From Hericium rajendrae (taxonomy: Eukaryota; Basidiomycota; Agaricomycetes; Russulales; Hericiaceae), in contig CM065878.1 in the NCBI GenBank assembly GCA_033439255.1, positions 1,984,001 to 2,048,000 of the forward strand: a stretch of 64,000 nucleotides of DNA, read 5' to 3'. Made by a program: the position numbers and the translations under genes. The notes beneath the pieces were generated by a model. That model searched no databases. It saw only the letters and a program-made list of their open reading frames with translations, and was not told where the DNA came from. Of this stretch, positions 10,240-21,852 are shown piece by piece (the stretch's first letter is position 1; each line of letters starts with the position of its first letter).

Positions 10240-10494
10240 ATGTTGTTCGATTCAGGTGCTACCTCCCACCTCCACTGCGACACCCATGTGCAGGCTCCCA
10301 CTCCCACCCTTGTTCCCGCTTTCAGCGCATGCATGTGCATGTCCAGCATGCATGCATGGGGTCCTGCTTGCATGCATGGGGTCCCACTTGCATGTGTGGG
10401 GCTGTGTGCGCCAGTGACTCTGTGCGCAATGTGCATGGCCGATGTCGTGGCGAAAGCTGTGAAGTATGGTGTTAGGGAACACTGGTTGGGTTGA
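10240..10494 (+). mobile_element. Copia-type retrotransposon protease relic
   Basis: The frame contains LFDSGATSHLHCD, matching the Ty1/Copia aspartic protease signature (D-S-G-A-T-S-H). A TGA lies immediately upstream in the same frame. Downstream the sequence dissolves into CATGCATG-rich low-complexity DNA (about 10,320-10,440). No integrase or reverse transcriptase was found nearby, so this is at most a fragment. Confidence 0.5.
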
Positions 10495-10670
10495 GTATTC
10501 ACAGTTTCCTAGGTACTATCAGGTTTTCCACTTTCCCAGATGTATCTAGTTGTTCGGGAGGATTCTTGTTCCTCAAATAGGCTTATTTGATTCCCAAATC
10601 AAAGTTACTGTAAGTGATGTACTGGAAGGTTAGAGGTTTGTACAATGAGAACAGAGGATGGAGAAGGAGG

Positions 10671-11012
10671 TGACAGAGGGATTGCTGATGATGACGAAGG
10701 GACTACTGATGATGACGAAGGGACTACTGACAGTGATGAAGGGCATCAGGAACCCTTACAACTTTCTGAATGTCTGATTCTATCTGAGTCTAATCTGAGT
10801 CTAATCTGATTGAATCTGATTGAATCTGACTGAATCTGATTGATCTGTAATCTTTTTACAGATAAATCAGATTTCAATCAGATTTTATCAGATTCAATCA
10901 GATTAAAATCAGACCATCAGAAAGTTGTAAGGGTTCCTGATGGGGCTACTGACGGTGACAAAGGGACTACTGACGGTGACAAAGGGACTACTGACGGTGA
11001 CAAAGGGACTAC
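10671..11012. repeat. 21-bp minisatellite interrupted by a foldback element
   Basis: Units of 21 bp of the form TGAYRRTGAYRAAGGGACTAC occur at 10686-10706 and 10707-10727 with partial units on each side. After the interruption they resume at 10950-10970, 10971-10991 and 10992-11012. Left and right units are in the same orientation and phase, as expected if one array was split by an insertion. Confidence 0.75.
10744..10942. mobile_element. Hairpin-forming foldback (MITE-like) element
   Basis: Perfect 26-bp terminal inverted repeats (10744-10769 and 10917-10942) enclose 147 bp made of repeated AATCTGATT-like words whose orientation flips near 10,850 (CTGTAATC...TACAG), so the whole 199 bp can fold into one long hairpin. 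It splits the 21-bp minisatellite and is flanked by GGG on both sides, compatible with a short target duplication. There is no coding capacity. Confidence 0.7.
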
Positions 11013-13078
11013 TTAATGACAATAATGACAAATAACTATTTAGCAGACAGAGAGGCTGATTCTTACAGCCATAAGCTAATTCTGGACTTGCAAGCAGAGT
11101 GAGTCTATACTGAGACTGCACTTAAGTTGCCCTGACACAGAAAAGCAGAGAAGGAGAGAGAAGAGAGAGAGAAAGGAGATGAAAGTTGAGTTCAAGGGGT
11201 ACTTTTCTGAATTCCCTTTTACAGAACAGAGTCCAAATCCTTATATACCCCTAAGGGTTGTGGGAAAGACCTGCTTAATGTGTACATGACTATCTACTGC
11301 TGTGCTAAATTAACTAAGGCTGTACTACTAAGATACAATTCTAAATTTAATAAGTTACTTTCTATTCACCTTTTTGAGACTGCTCTGCTTATAAATCTGC
11401 TTGCTGTGCTTCTATTAATACACTTTCAGGCTTACCAATGCCTTCAGTAATATTTTCCTATTTATCCTGAATTATCCATTGAGATGTGCATTGCTTTTAG
11501 GGCTGTGCATTCTAGTGAGGCTATGCTAGGCTGTGCTTGCATTGCATCAGGGCTGTGTCTGCATTGCATCAGGGCTGTGTCTGCATTGCATCAGGGCTGT
11601 GTCTGCATTGTCTTGCTTCATAGCCCTTAATGTGGGTGAGGCTGTGACAAATTATCACCAGGGAATAAGTTGAGATTTTTCCTTAAATGAATATTTTTCT
11701 CCAGGTCACTCTAGTCAGGCCATCAAGTGTATGCATTACAAGCTGCATCAAATACTCTATCCCAAGCTCTGCATGATGTATAGTATGTGCATTACCTTGC
11801 TTGTCAAGGTGTCTCGCACCCCCGTAATTATTAGCGCCCGACTCACATCGTCAACAGTGACAAACAAAGGTGCCTCAAGCGGCACATTCTTCGTCTGACA
11901 CTCCAGACATGTTCCGGAACCCCTTTTTTCATCGTTTATGATCGTTTATTAGCTTTATAATACGATTCGTTGCCCTTCCTTGTCTTAGAATTAGATGGGC
12001 AAGAACTTAGAGCTTGAAGAGCCGACATTGTGACTGGTCACAGATTTGGTGACTTAAGTCACACCATCCTATTCCTCGACCGTCGGCACGTACTAACATT
12101 AAATAATTTATCAGTAGCTTCTTTAGTACCCTTCAGAACCACCCAGCATGAGAAAGGCTACTTCTCGTATGTTTTTTGTCCAGAGTCAGCGAGTGGCATA
12201 TGGTCACCAAGGGTGTGACATCACAGAAAGCGCGCGCGTGAGTTCTCCGAGTCACCGCCATCCTTGGAAGTGAGTCCCATGCCGCACCTCCCAATGCAGG
12301 ACATCTGCTCATTCTCACCAGTCGACCAAGGTAGATATCGACTGTTCCACACTAGTATCTTATTCATTGGTTGTTTTAGATGAAGTCATACGCTATGTCA
12401 CGGCTTATATTCAGCGCACAGCCCTGCCTTGCAGACCACCCCCACCCGTGTGTCGGTACGACACTTGTTGGAATGCCTCTATGACCCCTCGCCATGTGCA
12501 GAAGCATTCGAGAATCTGTCGGTGCTCACTTTCCATCGCCGACTGTCGCTAATGTTTGCATCGAATAGTGCGTGCACCTGTGAATCTTCCTGACCGACTC
12601 TTCGCCATGTACATGAGGCGTGTCGACCTCGTCCGCAGAGCGCATGTTTATGGCCCAAGATTTTTTATTTGGATGCAGCCTGTAGTGGCCCCTTATGCGA
12701 CTTCCAGCTTCACAGCCAATATACACGCTTGCGACGCTGCCATCTACAACTTGACGCATCTCATCCACATCTCGGCTGCTCATGCTCCTGGTGGTTCCGC
12801 CTTCGTGTTGTGAGCCGTGTCTGTTCGTGGTAAGTGCTGTCATGCATTTGTTATATGTGATTCACACCATTGGCAGTTCTCCATGCTCTACATGTCCATG
12901 ACTTCTGCACCATACAAACAGCAACGCAGACCTTGTTCTTTTCGTCATCAGCACACGTGTTGCATGTATCTTAATGTGTCTGCGTGTATCATGTCCGCTC
13001 AAATTACAATTTGTTATCGAACGCGCATCGCGTCTTCGCTCACCAAATTTAACATAGATGATAGCGGTAAGTATGTAT
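11013..13078. other. AT-rich intergenic region, probably degenerate repeats
   Basis: About 2 kb with no recognisable gene. It contains AG-rich tracts (about 11,140-11,190), a 22-bp tandem repeat (listed separately) and sequence of LTR-like character, but no matching LTR pair or primer-binding site was identified. The right part (12-13 kb) may include the 3' end of the Helitron; its CTRR terminus and hairpin were not located. Confidence 0.4.
11539..11610. repeat. 22-bp tandem repeat, three copies
   Basis: The unit GCATTGCATCAGGGCTGTGTCT is repeated exactly at 11539-11560, 11561-11582 and 11583-11604, with a partial fourth copy. It lies in non-coding DNA. Confidence 0.85.
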
Positions 13079-13892
13079 CTATGCTGATGTTCCATGCTGT
13101 TCCATCTTTGACCACCATTCTTTTGTCTTTATGTCAAGCTCTAATAGCCGGTCATCCTCCTCGGCAAGCTCTGGTGTATGAGAGGTGAGGAACATGCGAT
13201 CATCAAAGTCGCGTAGTAATCTAATCGTCTCTCTTCCTGAACTCCTCGACAACGCAACATACAGATTGAAGAGACTCAATTTTCCAGATGGCGGTGACGC
13301 GATGTCAATGACAATGTGAGGAATAGTTTGACCCTGAGACCGGTAGTCTGTAAACGAGTAGGCCGCCGTCATCGGGAACTGTTGACGATGAACATGGCAG
13401 GTCATCGTCTTCTTGTTGTCTGGTATCTTGATCTGAAATGTTCGCATGTCAGGCTCAATAGGTATTACTGACTCCTCAAGGCCTGGAAGACGTGTTGCTC
13501 GTGTTCGCTGCATCTTAACAAGGATGTAGAGCGGCAAATGTTGTAAATGTACGATAGGTTCGTCTCCGTATGATGGTTTGTCCGGGTGAAGAATGATGTT
13601 AATGATCTCGCCGCGCGCTCCATTTGTGACGTCTAGATCAGTCTGCACATTCATTGTAACCATGACCTTCATCCCAACACAGAGCTCAACAGTTTCCGGT
13701 AAGTCAGGGTGTTTTTTCTTCTTTTTCCCTTCTTGTCGTGTTGAATGAATTACTACGCCATAGCGTTCAGCCAGGGTCAACGCACGGTAAGAGCGGTCCT
13801 TCACAGTGTCATCTGCGGTACAAATGAAAAGACGACTACCCTTTTGCTGGCAGTGCTTCCGGATTGCTGCATCGTTCCAATGCTTTCGGACT
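13079..13892 (-). pseudogene. Helitron Pif1-like helicase, C-terminal part
   Basis: Continuation of the helicase: HAVRKHW, then LCVGMKVMVTMNVQTDLDVTNGARGEI, motif V-like FTDYRSQGQTIPHIVIDI and motif VI LYVALSRSSGRETIRLLRDFD, ending MEQHGTSA at TAG 13079-13081. The open frame extends upstream into the inserted element by chance. Confidence 0.88.
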
Positions 13893-13901
13893 GCGTGGCG
13901 T

Positions 13902-14921
13902 TGATGTGTGGACCCTGGGAATGGAGGCGGCAGCCAAAACCAAAACCAACAGAGTACCGGGGGGTGCGAGGGGACCAAGTATCTCAAGAGGGGAGCGCCG
14001 AGACGTGTAGCTGACGGGTGATCGTACTACGGGTAGGGGAGCAAGGCCGCGGAGGGCGAGCTTGCTGCGCGCGGGCGACTTCTGACGCGGCTCTGCTAGG
14101 GACGATGACGGTACGACAAGACTCACGGGTCTTAGATGATATGGCTTGTAGATAACGGTGCAGCGACGAGTACGACGAATACGATGAGCGACACGAGAAA
14201 GTGAGAAGAGCTACATCTGAGACGTGCTTAGAGGCTGGGGTGAGAACGTCAAACGGCGGGCTTTGTGAGATCTGAGCTCTGAGGGGAAAAAGGCAGATTC
14301 CGTTCTGATTCTCTAAGTCAGTAGCTACGGTACAAATGAGCAAGGCCGCCTCAGGCGGCCCGGCGCGACTTCCTACGACAACCTCCCGCTGACCGACCCA
14401 ATCTCCAATTCCTTCCTGATCCTGCCTGCTCCGGGTCCCTTGGCGAGTGGAGTCGTTGCGGCTTGGCCCGTGCAGGGCAGAGGGCGTGCACGTGGTACGA
14501 ACGAATCAAAGGTGCCGCCTTACAACGTCGCCTGGGGCGTGCGTCGGGAACGGCGGGCGCGTCGAGCTGGAATGGCTGGGATGACGTCAGTAGCACACTG
14601 TCACGGGCGCCGCTCGTGATCCGGGGGCGTGTGGGCGTTCAAGGGTGCATTGATTGAGCCGGCTGGTTCTCTGGGCGCGCTTCTGTTCCTGTGCCGCTGA
14701 CTCGTCCGGCTGGTTGATCTCTGGCCCGTTCGGTGCATCGGACCACGGGACACCGGCTTTAGTCCGACCCGGTCGGTCCCGAACCCGTGGGGGCGCTTGT
14801 CCTGTGCGGGGAGCAACGTTGCGGTGGGCGGACTTGGTGCGGCTGAGGTGAAGTGAAGCGGGACGGGCAAGGAGGCAGGGAGTGGGCAATGCCGTTGCAA
14901 GGCGCGCTAAAGGGCGCATCA
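13902..14921. mobile_element. 1,020-bp non-autonomous element inserted in the Helitron helicase
   Basis: Flanked by a perfect 9-bp direct repeat, GCGTGGCGT, at 13893-13901 and 14922-14930. Removing the element and one repeat rejoins the helicase frame exactly (VTPR-HAVRK). The ends are TGATGTGTGG and, on the other strand, TGATGCGCCC, so the inverted terminal match is only TGATG(Y)G. A 9-bp target duplication is usual for Mutator-like elements; the short inverted repeat makes this tentative. The interior is GC-rich and shows no transposase. Confidence 0.75.
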
Positions 14922-14930
14922 GCGTGGCGT

Positions 14931-16502
14931 AACAAGAGCTGCAGTACTCCAAGGCAATGATGTGAAGTCGGTCTCGGGGCATGTCGGGTGGGATATGATC
15001 AAGTTTCGGAGCATGTCAAGATCATCCTGTTGTACTTGTCCAAATCGTAGATTCTGTAGGAATGTTCTCCATCTTGGATCTGTGACCCGCATCTGCTGTT
15101 TCAAAATGATCATGTCCTTGAATTCCTCATAGATTCCTCGCCCAACTTGAGATTCAATGCTGTCTCGAGCAACATTCGGTGGCCAATACAAAGCTTCGCT
15201 CACAGCCACAGCGACGGGTGGAAATTGATGGAAATCACCGCACAAGATGACGTTTATGCCTCCAAAGGACTGGGATGCATTCGAAGCGCCGGGCTTCTGC
15301 TTGCCAATTCCAATATTGCGCGATAATTTGGCCAAGAAGGTTTTTGATAGCATAGAGCATTCATCGAGAATCAGGTACTCGAACAGCTCCCAGAACTGAC
15401 TCAACTTTGCCTTCGTTTCGTCGCTCAACCCGTCTCCATACTGAGAGATCATGCCAATGGTATGCATGGTCTTGCCATCGATCAATGATGCTGCGACGCC
15501 AGTATATGCGGCCTTCAGTAACTTGTGTTCGACGTGGCGCTTGATAAAATATTGCGTGATGGTCTGTATGACTTTTGACTTGCCTGTCCCGCCCTCACCG
15601 TGGATCAGTAAGCAGAGTGGAGGAACTGGTTTTTCTGCAAGTGTCTGCTCCAAGTGCCAGGTAACCATCTCATAAGCACGCCGTTGATCGACCTTTAGTT
15701 CTGATGGTGCCGCAGGAAGTAGCGACTCCTCTGTGAGCACATGCATGGAAACCACAGCTGGCTCACTATCGTCATCATCATTGTCGAGGTTATCGATATC
15801 ATCACTTGAAAGCTGAGAAACACCAGGACCGTGGTTATTTCTAGGCGGCGGCGGTGGTGGCGGCAATGGTAATGGATTATTGTTACGCGTGTTTTGCATG
15901 GTCACATCTAGATCCATCTGTGCTTTCCATCGTAAAAGCTGTTCAATATCCTCTGACTGAGCATGTGTGACCCCTGCATGAGACACGGCAGAATGACTCG
16001 TCCAAGACCCTTGGTCGACCGCACGGGCAGAAAAAATACCAGCATGGATGGCGTATTGAACAGCAGCTCGTGCATGAAGCTCCTCTTGTGGCACGACCTG
16101 ACTGGCCTTGAGAGCAGCGAGACCCTCTTCAGTGAAGGCATGGGGTGCAACTCCCTGCGCAACATCTTCTCCAAGGGCGAGATCATCTTCATCCCCCGAA
16201 GGGTTCACTGTTCGTCGAGAGGATCTCTGACCATGACGATCACGAGTTGCAGCTGAGACACATTCATGATAGTACTGGATGCCGCTTAGGATCTTCACGA
16301 TATCGAGAGGCGCACTGTCCATAAATCCACGAAAGGCTGTCTCCCAAGTTTCTTCAGAAAGCCTCAAGTCGGAGAGATTGCGCCAGGGCTTGAGCAATAC
16401 TAGCATACAAGTGCAGTAGAATGCAAATATTTCTGGATCATCATTGCGAGGGAAGGCACGGCCAATAAAGTTAGGAAGGGTATTATGACCGTGGCTGCGC
16501 AT
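14931..16502 (-). pseudogene. Helitron Pif1-like helicase, N-terminal part
   Basis: Superfamily 1 helicase with Walker A HGEGGTGKSKVIQTI, motif Ia KAAYTGVAASLIDGKTMH, Walker B LILDECSMLS, and motif III NVILCGDFHQFPP. The frame is open back through 16,502 to the TGA at 16605-16607 and ends where a foreign element begins, at ALVTPR. The helicase continues beyond the insertion at 13,892 with HAVRKHWNDAAIRKHCQQKG. Confidence 0.88.
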
Positions 16503-17223
16503 GATGCGAAGAGACTTGTTGTGCTTTGGGTGCTGATGTCGATACCGTACTCGCTCGTTCCGTGGGCGCCCAGGACGACGATGGCCATCGCCTTCAGGTT
16601 CTTGTCAATCTCGAGGCATAATGTCTGATTCGTACATATTGATGAAATAGTCAAGCACGGATAGATCACCGAGCTCATCGCCACGCAGCTGATAGTCAAC
16701 GACCTGGCACTTTGTAAACAGGTGACCTTGGGAATCAGACTCGAGCATCAAGATCTCGTTTCCATCCTTGAAGGAAGACAAGAGTTAGCTTCCTTCAAAC
16801 ATAATGGTATTATAGATCGTACCTCAGCATCCTGGACATCACGTTCAGCACGCATTTGAATTTGATCCTCAACATTCGGCGCTTCTTCTTCCGTCTCAAC
16901 TGTGGGCGGTGGCCTCGGTGTGACTTCCACCTCTGAATTATCTGATTGATGGCTACATGGAATAGTGGCAAGAACATTAGCGGGCTGCCACGCACAAAGA
17001 TAATGCATCTATTACTCACCGCACTCCGAGCTTCAACTCAGGGAAAGCCTTAAGCAATGCACCTACAAACGATGACCAGAATATTGCAGTATAATGGTGG
17101 GATTTGAACGTGTCGCCCCAGCCCATGAGATAAGAAATGACCATTGGTGCAGCGAGCTCTTGCTCGCGGTTGATTCTTTGAAGGACTCGAATCAAAAGCT
17201 TACGCTGGCTATCGTGCAGGCCG

Positions 17224-18693
17224 TCAAGATAATCTGTATGCTCCAAGTGAAATGCATGTCCCTTCGTTCGCCATGAGAGCGGACATATTATGGTTCTTGC
17301 CTTGCTTCTTCGCGGAGTAACCTGTCACGTAGAAGGTCACATTCTTCGTGTCAGGATCATGTGTCAACAGCTTGCAGTCGTTGTTGCACCGTACACAGAC
17401 TGCGATTGATGGATTCCAACCGTTAAGAAATTCGTACAACCGCTTTGGACACCACTGACCCAACTCATCGATATAAGTTTCTTCCGCAAGCTCGAAGGGT
17501 GCTCCACGCTTGCATCGGAGACCTCCACGTCCATCGGCGATCAAGCAGCGACAAATTTTGCAGGTGTGCAACTGTTTTGCCCGCACAACACGACGCTCAA
17601 AATCTTCGATCTTGTCTTTGTAGCCAGGCAAATTGGGATCGGGAGGACGGGAATATGCAATCTCGACTTCATTCGGAACAGACTTCACGTTCTTCTCTGA
17701 ATCGAGGCCAGGGAGGTGAGCGCGCATGTTCTGATCGATATATGCCTTGACACGTTGACGAAACTCTTCAGTTTTCAGTAGATCTTGTACCTCGTCAGGC
17801 GACGGGCAGTCTTCAAGCCAGACCAGCATATGTAGATGGAGCATTCCACGGCCTTGTGATTCGACCGTACCAAAATACACAGACACGCGACCAAAGATAC
17901 CCATACCGTTGACAGTGCGCCCGCCACCTGTAACCTTGACCTGAAGCAATGTCTCAAGGATGATCTGGATCATAAAGTGGAAGAATTTGGCAGCAGCGTA
18001 AGGGTCAGAAGCAATGTTTTCTGCTCGTTGATGCTTGTCCGGTCCTAATGTAGACATGAACGCGTCCAAGTCAATCTTCTCGCCTGCAAAAATTTGTGCG
18101 ATAGGATCATGGAGGTCGCAGGGATTGATAGTCAACCAAATCCAAGGTGGGCCTTTTACTGCTGTCGTTGACCAAATCTGACTGCGAAGCTGATAGCGAG
18201 ATTGGTCTGAACCTACGACACGGCCACCTGTAGCATGGATATGCTGCCGAAGTAGACGAATTGCTGGATCCGAGATAGGTTGGTTTTGTTCTTCTTCCTT
18301 TGCAGCCCTCTCTAATCTCTCCTTGGTGATCGTAGACAAGATACGTGCATCGCTGGCAAAAGTCTTCCTTCGCATTTGGATTCGTGCCGAGTTGAGAACC
18401 TGTCGACACTGTTCAATGCCGAACACGACAAAGGGAAAAGATTCATGTCGCCGGAAGCGACGATCATGATAAAGAATTGCCCATCGGACGTGCTCCATGA
18501 ATGACACTGGGACTTCCCGATCAGCCTCAATACCACCCCGGCCATATGGGAACAGAAACGGGTACGCCTTCTCAAAGAAGTTGGTCCGATTTGCATCGTA
18601 CGGTCGCTCTTCGCCTTTACGTGGCCGACCAAAGTCATTCACAGGTTGCTTCCCATGTCGCACAGCATAGCCGCCCTCTGCCCCTTCTTCTCA
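17224..18693 (-). pseudogene. Helitron Rep (HUH endonuclease) domain
   Basis: Contains the Helitron-like N-domain (RHGKQPVNDFGRP, FEKAYPFLFPYGRGG, WIWLTINPCDLHDPIAQIFAG) and the two-histidine HUH motif in RGMLHLHMLVWLE. The tyrosine region NVTFYVTGYSAKKQGKNHNMSA includes the Y-x3-Y spacing. Rep nicks DNA to start rolling-circle transposition. A TGA at 18691-18693 precedes it in frame (upstream reads TASELMAYGLANL). At its 3' end a CGAA duplication at about 17262-17269 throws the frame off; removing it restores AKGHAFHLEHTDYLDGL, which continues to 17,016. Confidence 0.88.
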
Positions 18694-19172
18694 CAAATTT
18701 GCAAGGCCGTACGCCATCAGCTCGCTTGCCGTAACGTTGCTCAGGTCTGTATCAATTACTCCCGAGACTTGTAAGGGTATAACGTCAGGTTCTTCTACAG
18801 ATACATCAGTGTCCGTCACCAGCGCAGTGCTTTAGAGTCCTTACCTTCACCGTTCGTAGCTGACTGCTCAGCAGTACCTCCACTTTGCTCATTATCTTCT
18901 GTCCCTATAATATAGATTCAGCTAGAGTCTACTAATGATTGACGACATGCACCAGCACCCTGATCTGGCTCCTCATCTTCTCGAGGAACATAGCCAGAAT
19001 GTTCTTCATCTAGAATACCAACATCGGACGACTGATGAACATTAGCTAGGATTTCTTCTGGTACGTCGTCCTCTGGTAGTTGCTCCATGCATTCATCGCT
19101 GATCTCGATTCCACCATAGTACTTGGGATTATGCTCCTTCAACCAGATCAATGCATCACGGACAGCGCTGCG

Positions 19173-20210
19173 TCAGACTCGAAAGGTCGAGTACATCCAG
19201 TCCTTCGGTAACGTGCCAAGTCCGACGAAGGTCACGGACATGATAGATGCTAGAATTGCTGGAGGACATGGCATGAGACGTCCCTGTGTCATAGCAGCAA
19301 TCCCTTCGATGTCTTGTTCATATGTACTGACGTTCCCTCGCATTCCTCGCTGCAGCCCTGCTTGATCACGGCATCCCCAGGTCTTCTTTGTCAACAGCTT
19401 GAAGATGTAGACACGTGGATAAAGGAGAGAGATGAGCAGTTGCTCTGAGAAGGTGAGCCTGCGTAGCTCTGTAGGAATCTCGCCGATCCAGAGGTTGTTC
19501 GCCAATGAGAATCTTGGTGGCTTTGCTGACCGCTTGTCCTTTAATGCAGTTAAGCATTGGTGGCAAATTGAAACTGACGGCGACGGGCTAGCAGTGTCCA
19601 TTCTATGCTCATTGAGCAGCATTCCGTCGACTAGGTGCTGTGCCGGATGAAGTATGTCGGGTTTAGGATGTAGGCGTGAGGGATTGGGAATATCACAGAT
19701 GGGGATTTTCTCGATATTGTCATCTGTAATGCTGCACTCACGAGCGCATACACCACAGATCTCCATAGCTATAGCAGCAGCTGATGTGGATTCGAAGAAC
19801 TGCCGATAACAAGCCTGCAGCTCATCATCCGACGGTAAAGACAGGAATGAACTGGTGACAGCAGAGGGAGGTTCAGGATCATCAGTGGTAGGAGGAGGTT
19901 CGGGATCGTCAGTGATGCGTGGGGCAAGACGGCGTGATGGCTCCTGGTCCTCTGTATGCTTTTGTTTTGCAGAGACCTTCTCCTGAGCTTTATTTGACCA
20001 TTTCTCTCTTCCTAGTGCATGGAGAAAGGAGATCTCCTCCGCAGATGCACGAGCAAGTATGCCTTCAATCAACAACTCCTTTTGTTTACACTCTGCACGG
20101 GATACTGAAATGCGGATGACCTTTAAACGAGCCATGATTTCTCTCACAGTAAGTAAGTCTAACTCATCTGTAGCTGCCGACACTGATTCCAATGGAGATA
20201 CAGAGGCCAT
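19173..20210 (-). pseudogene. Helitron N-terminal region (DUF6570-like)
   Basis: Frame from ATG 20210 gives an N-terminal segment (LTVREIMARLKVIRISVSRAE), a charged linker with TTDDPEPP repeats, then the conserved ICGVCARECS...IPNPSRL...LVDGMLLNE, SICHQCLTALKDKRSAKPPRFSLANNLWIGEIPTELRRLTFSEQLLISLLYPRV. This is the Cys-rich block seen at the front of fungal Helitron helicases. It stops at TGA 19173-19175, where relatives continue; the frame immediately beyond reads RSAVRDALIWLKEHNPKYY, so the stop is a point mutation, probably CGA to TGA. Confidence 0.85.
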
Positions 20211-20375
20211 AGAGGAGAGGAGACAAGTTGGAATATGAGGAAGATAGTGATAAGACTTCAGCTATCCTTAGATCTGATATCAGTTTGCATCCGCTGAACC
20301 CGACACCTGCTCCCGCATCTGCATGCAAAAAGCCTGCCCTAAACTCTAGCCGCACATTCAGCCACTCACAAAAAG

Positions 20376-20382
20376 TATAAAA
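20376..20382 (+). promoter_or_regulatory. TATA box of the orphan gene at 20,470
   Basis: Perfect TATAAAA, 88-94 bp upstream of ATG 20470, followed by a CT-rich tract typical of basidiomycete promoters near the transcription start. The Helitron 5' end should lie just left of this site. Confidence 0.65.
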
Positions 20383-20469
20383 GGTATGCCTCTCTCTCTC
20401 ATTCCCCTCTATCATCTCTTCATTTCTTGTCTCCTTCTCTCTCGCTCAATCAGTAATTAACTCTTCACA

Positions 20470-21852
20470 ATGGCATCTCCCACTACACCTCCGCGTCCCA
20501 CTATTTCTCTTCCTGTTCCTTCCACCCCACGTACACCCTGTCACCATGACATCATCGACTCATCACGTCTGCCTCCTACGCCTTCTCCGCATCGTCCCCC
20601 TCGTCCCCAGAAGCTGGAGATTGCTCGTCAGCGCCTCCTCGACAAAAGCCTTTACCTCGGTGATCGTGCAGTTCGGGAACGGGTTATGTGGCAGAGGATT
20701 GGTTATGCGGATAAGCTTGTTCTCCGCCCTGTGAACCCTCCTGTCGCTGACAACGCCACCGACACATCTGAGGAACCGTCCGAGGCTGATGCCAAGGATC
20801 TGGAACCTGTGTTGGCGCACTTGTCGGTGGTCGCCAGAGTCAACTCGAAGGATTTCTACCTAACGGCGGACGGCGGCTACAGCGGTCCAACGGAGTTCAC
20901 TCCTACCTTCGCTCATGTCAAGCCGTCCTTCTTGATCAAGGCTCCGTCTGAGATCCCATTTAACGACGACTTCAGCGAGGCAATGCGCAACATTCAGTTC
21001 CTGCAGGGCAACACTGCTAACAATGGGTATGATAAGCGTGGCATGTTTGTGGATAACGATCGTTGTCTTAAACTTCGCCATGTTCTTTTTGATGTAAGAG
21101 ATTCTACCTCATCTTCATTATCTTGGCACTACTGACAAACTTTATTCTAGACCCTTTCCGACCCCGAGCGCACGCAACGCCAGGAGGATATCAAAAAGGC
21201 GGTGAGTCGTAACTTTGCTTTTCTTTAACATGGCTTACTGACTGAATGGGCCGGTTTATCTAGCATCTCCTGTACAAGGAAGCTATCGAGAAAGGCGACT
21301 TGAAGGCCCAGCTCAAACTTCCTGGTACGTGATGACTCTACTAACTATTATTTCCATGCTGATATCTGTTATTCTAGATGCCAACCAAGATCTTGGAGTA
21401 TGGTACACCGCAAACAAGTGGCCCACCAGGAACGACTCTGTTAAATCGGAGCTTCTCAGTCTGATGGATACCCACCGCATTGTGCCCATTCCCGCATATG
21501 ACATGCACGGCGACTTGATATTGCCGTCGCAATACCGCCTTCGACTTGAAGATGCCCTCGTTCAAGTCCATTTTACGATGTCCCACTATGGTATCTCTTC
21601 GAAGCGCAGCTCATCGCAGAAGGGTGTCGACGTCTACGTGGCAGACATTGAAGCTATACGTGTGCTTGTACCCCTGCCTGGTAAGATATTTCACAGTGGT
21701 CTTCAATGTCTTTGTGCTAATCTTGTCTAGGTCGCATTGTCACGCCGCGCAAGCGCAAAGTTTCTGCAATGGATCCGAGGATGGATGAGGACTACTCGCC
21801 GAAGCGACAGCGCCTCTTCACTCTCGAGCCCGGCCAGATCGGCATCTGCTAA
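20470..21852 (+). CDS. Orphan hypothetical protein, five exons
   Basis: Exons fit 20470-21093, 21151-21201, 21264-21324, 21378-21680 and 21731-21852 with GT/AG borders and consistent phase. The N-terminus is Pro/Ser/Thr-rich. The middle contains VARVNSKDFYLTADGGYSGP, NDDRCLKLRHVLFD-type sequence and DVYVADIEAIRVLVPLPG. The C-terminus has PRKRKVSAMDPRMDEDYSPKRQR, a likely nuclear localisation signal. No known domain was recognised. It lies between a Helitron and other accessory DNA, so it may be transposon-associated or captured. The clean intron pattern argues that it is a real expressed gene. Confidence 0.65.

Larger units (their letters stand above)
13079..20210 (-). mobile_element. Degenerate Helitron transposon, coding region
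   Basis: The minus strand carries, in order from 20,210 down, a Cys-containing DUF6570-like N-terminal region, a Helitron Rep (HUH) domain and a Pif1-like helicase. This is the standard layout of the rolling-circle RepHel protein. Decay is clear: in-frame TGA codons at 19173-19175, 18691-18693 and 16605-16607, a 4-bp tandem duplication (CGAA, about 17262-17269) that shifts frame, and a 1,020-bp foreign insertion in the helicase. Two intron-like gaps (about 17,030-16,960 and 16,830-16,770) may be genuine. The element's 5' TC and 3' CTRR ends were not resolved. It cannot encode an active transposase. Confidence 0.9.

Noticed and set aside
10240-10494. An intact Copia retrotransposon
   Set aside because: Only the protease motif was found; there is a stop just upstream, and no integrase, reverse transcriptase or LTR pair.
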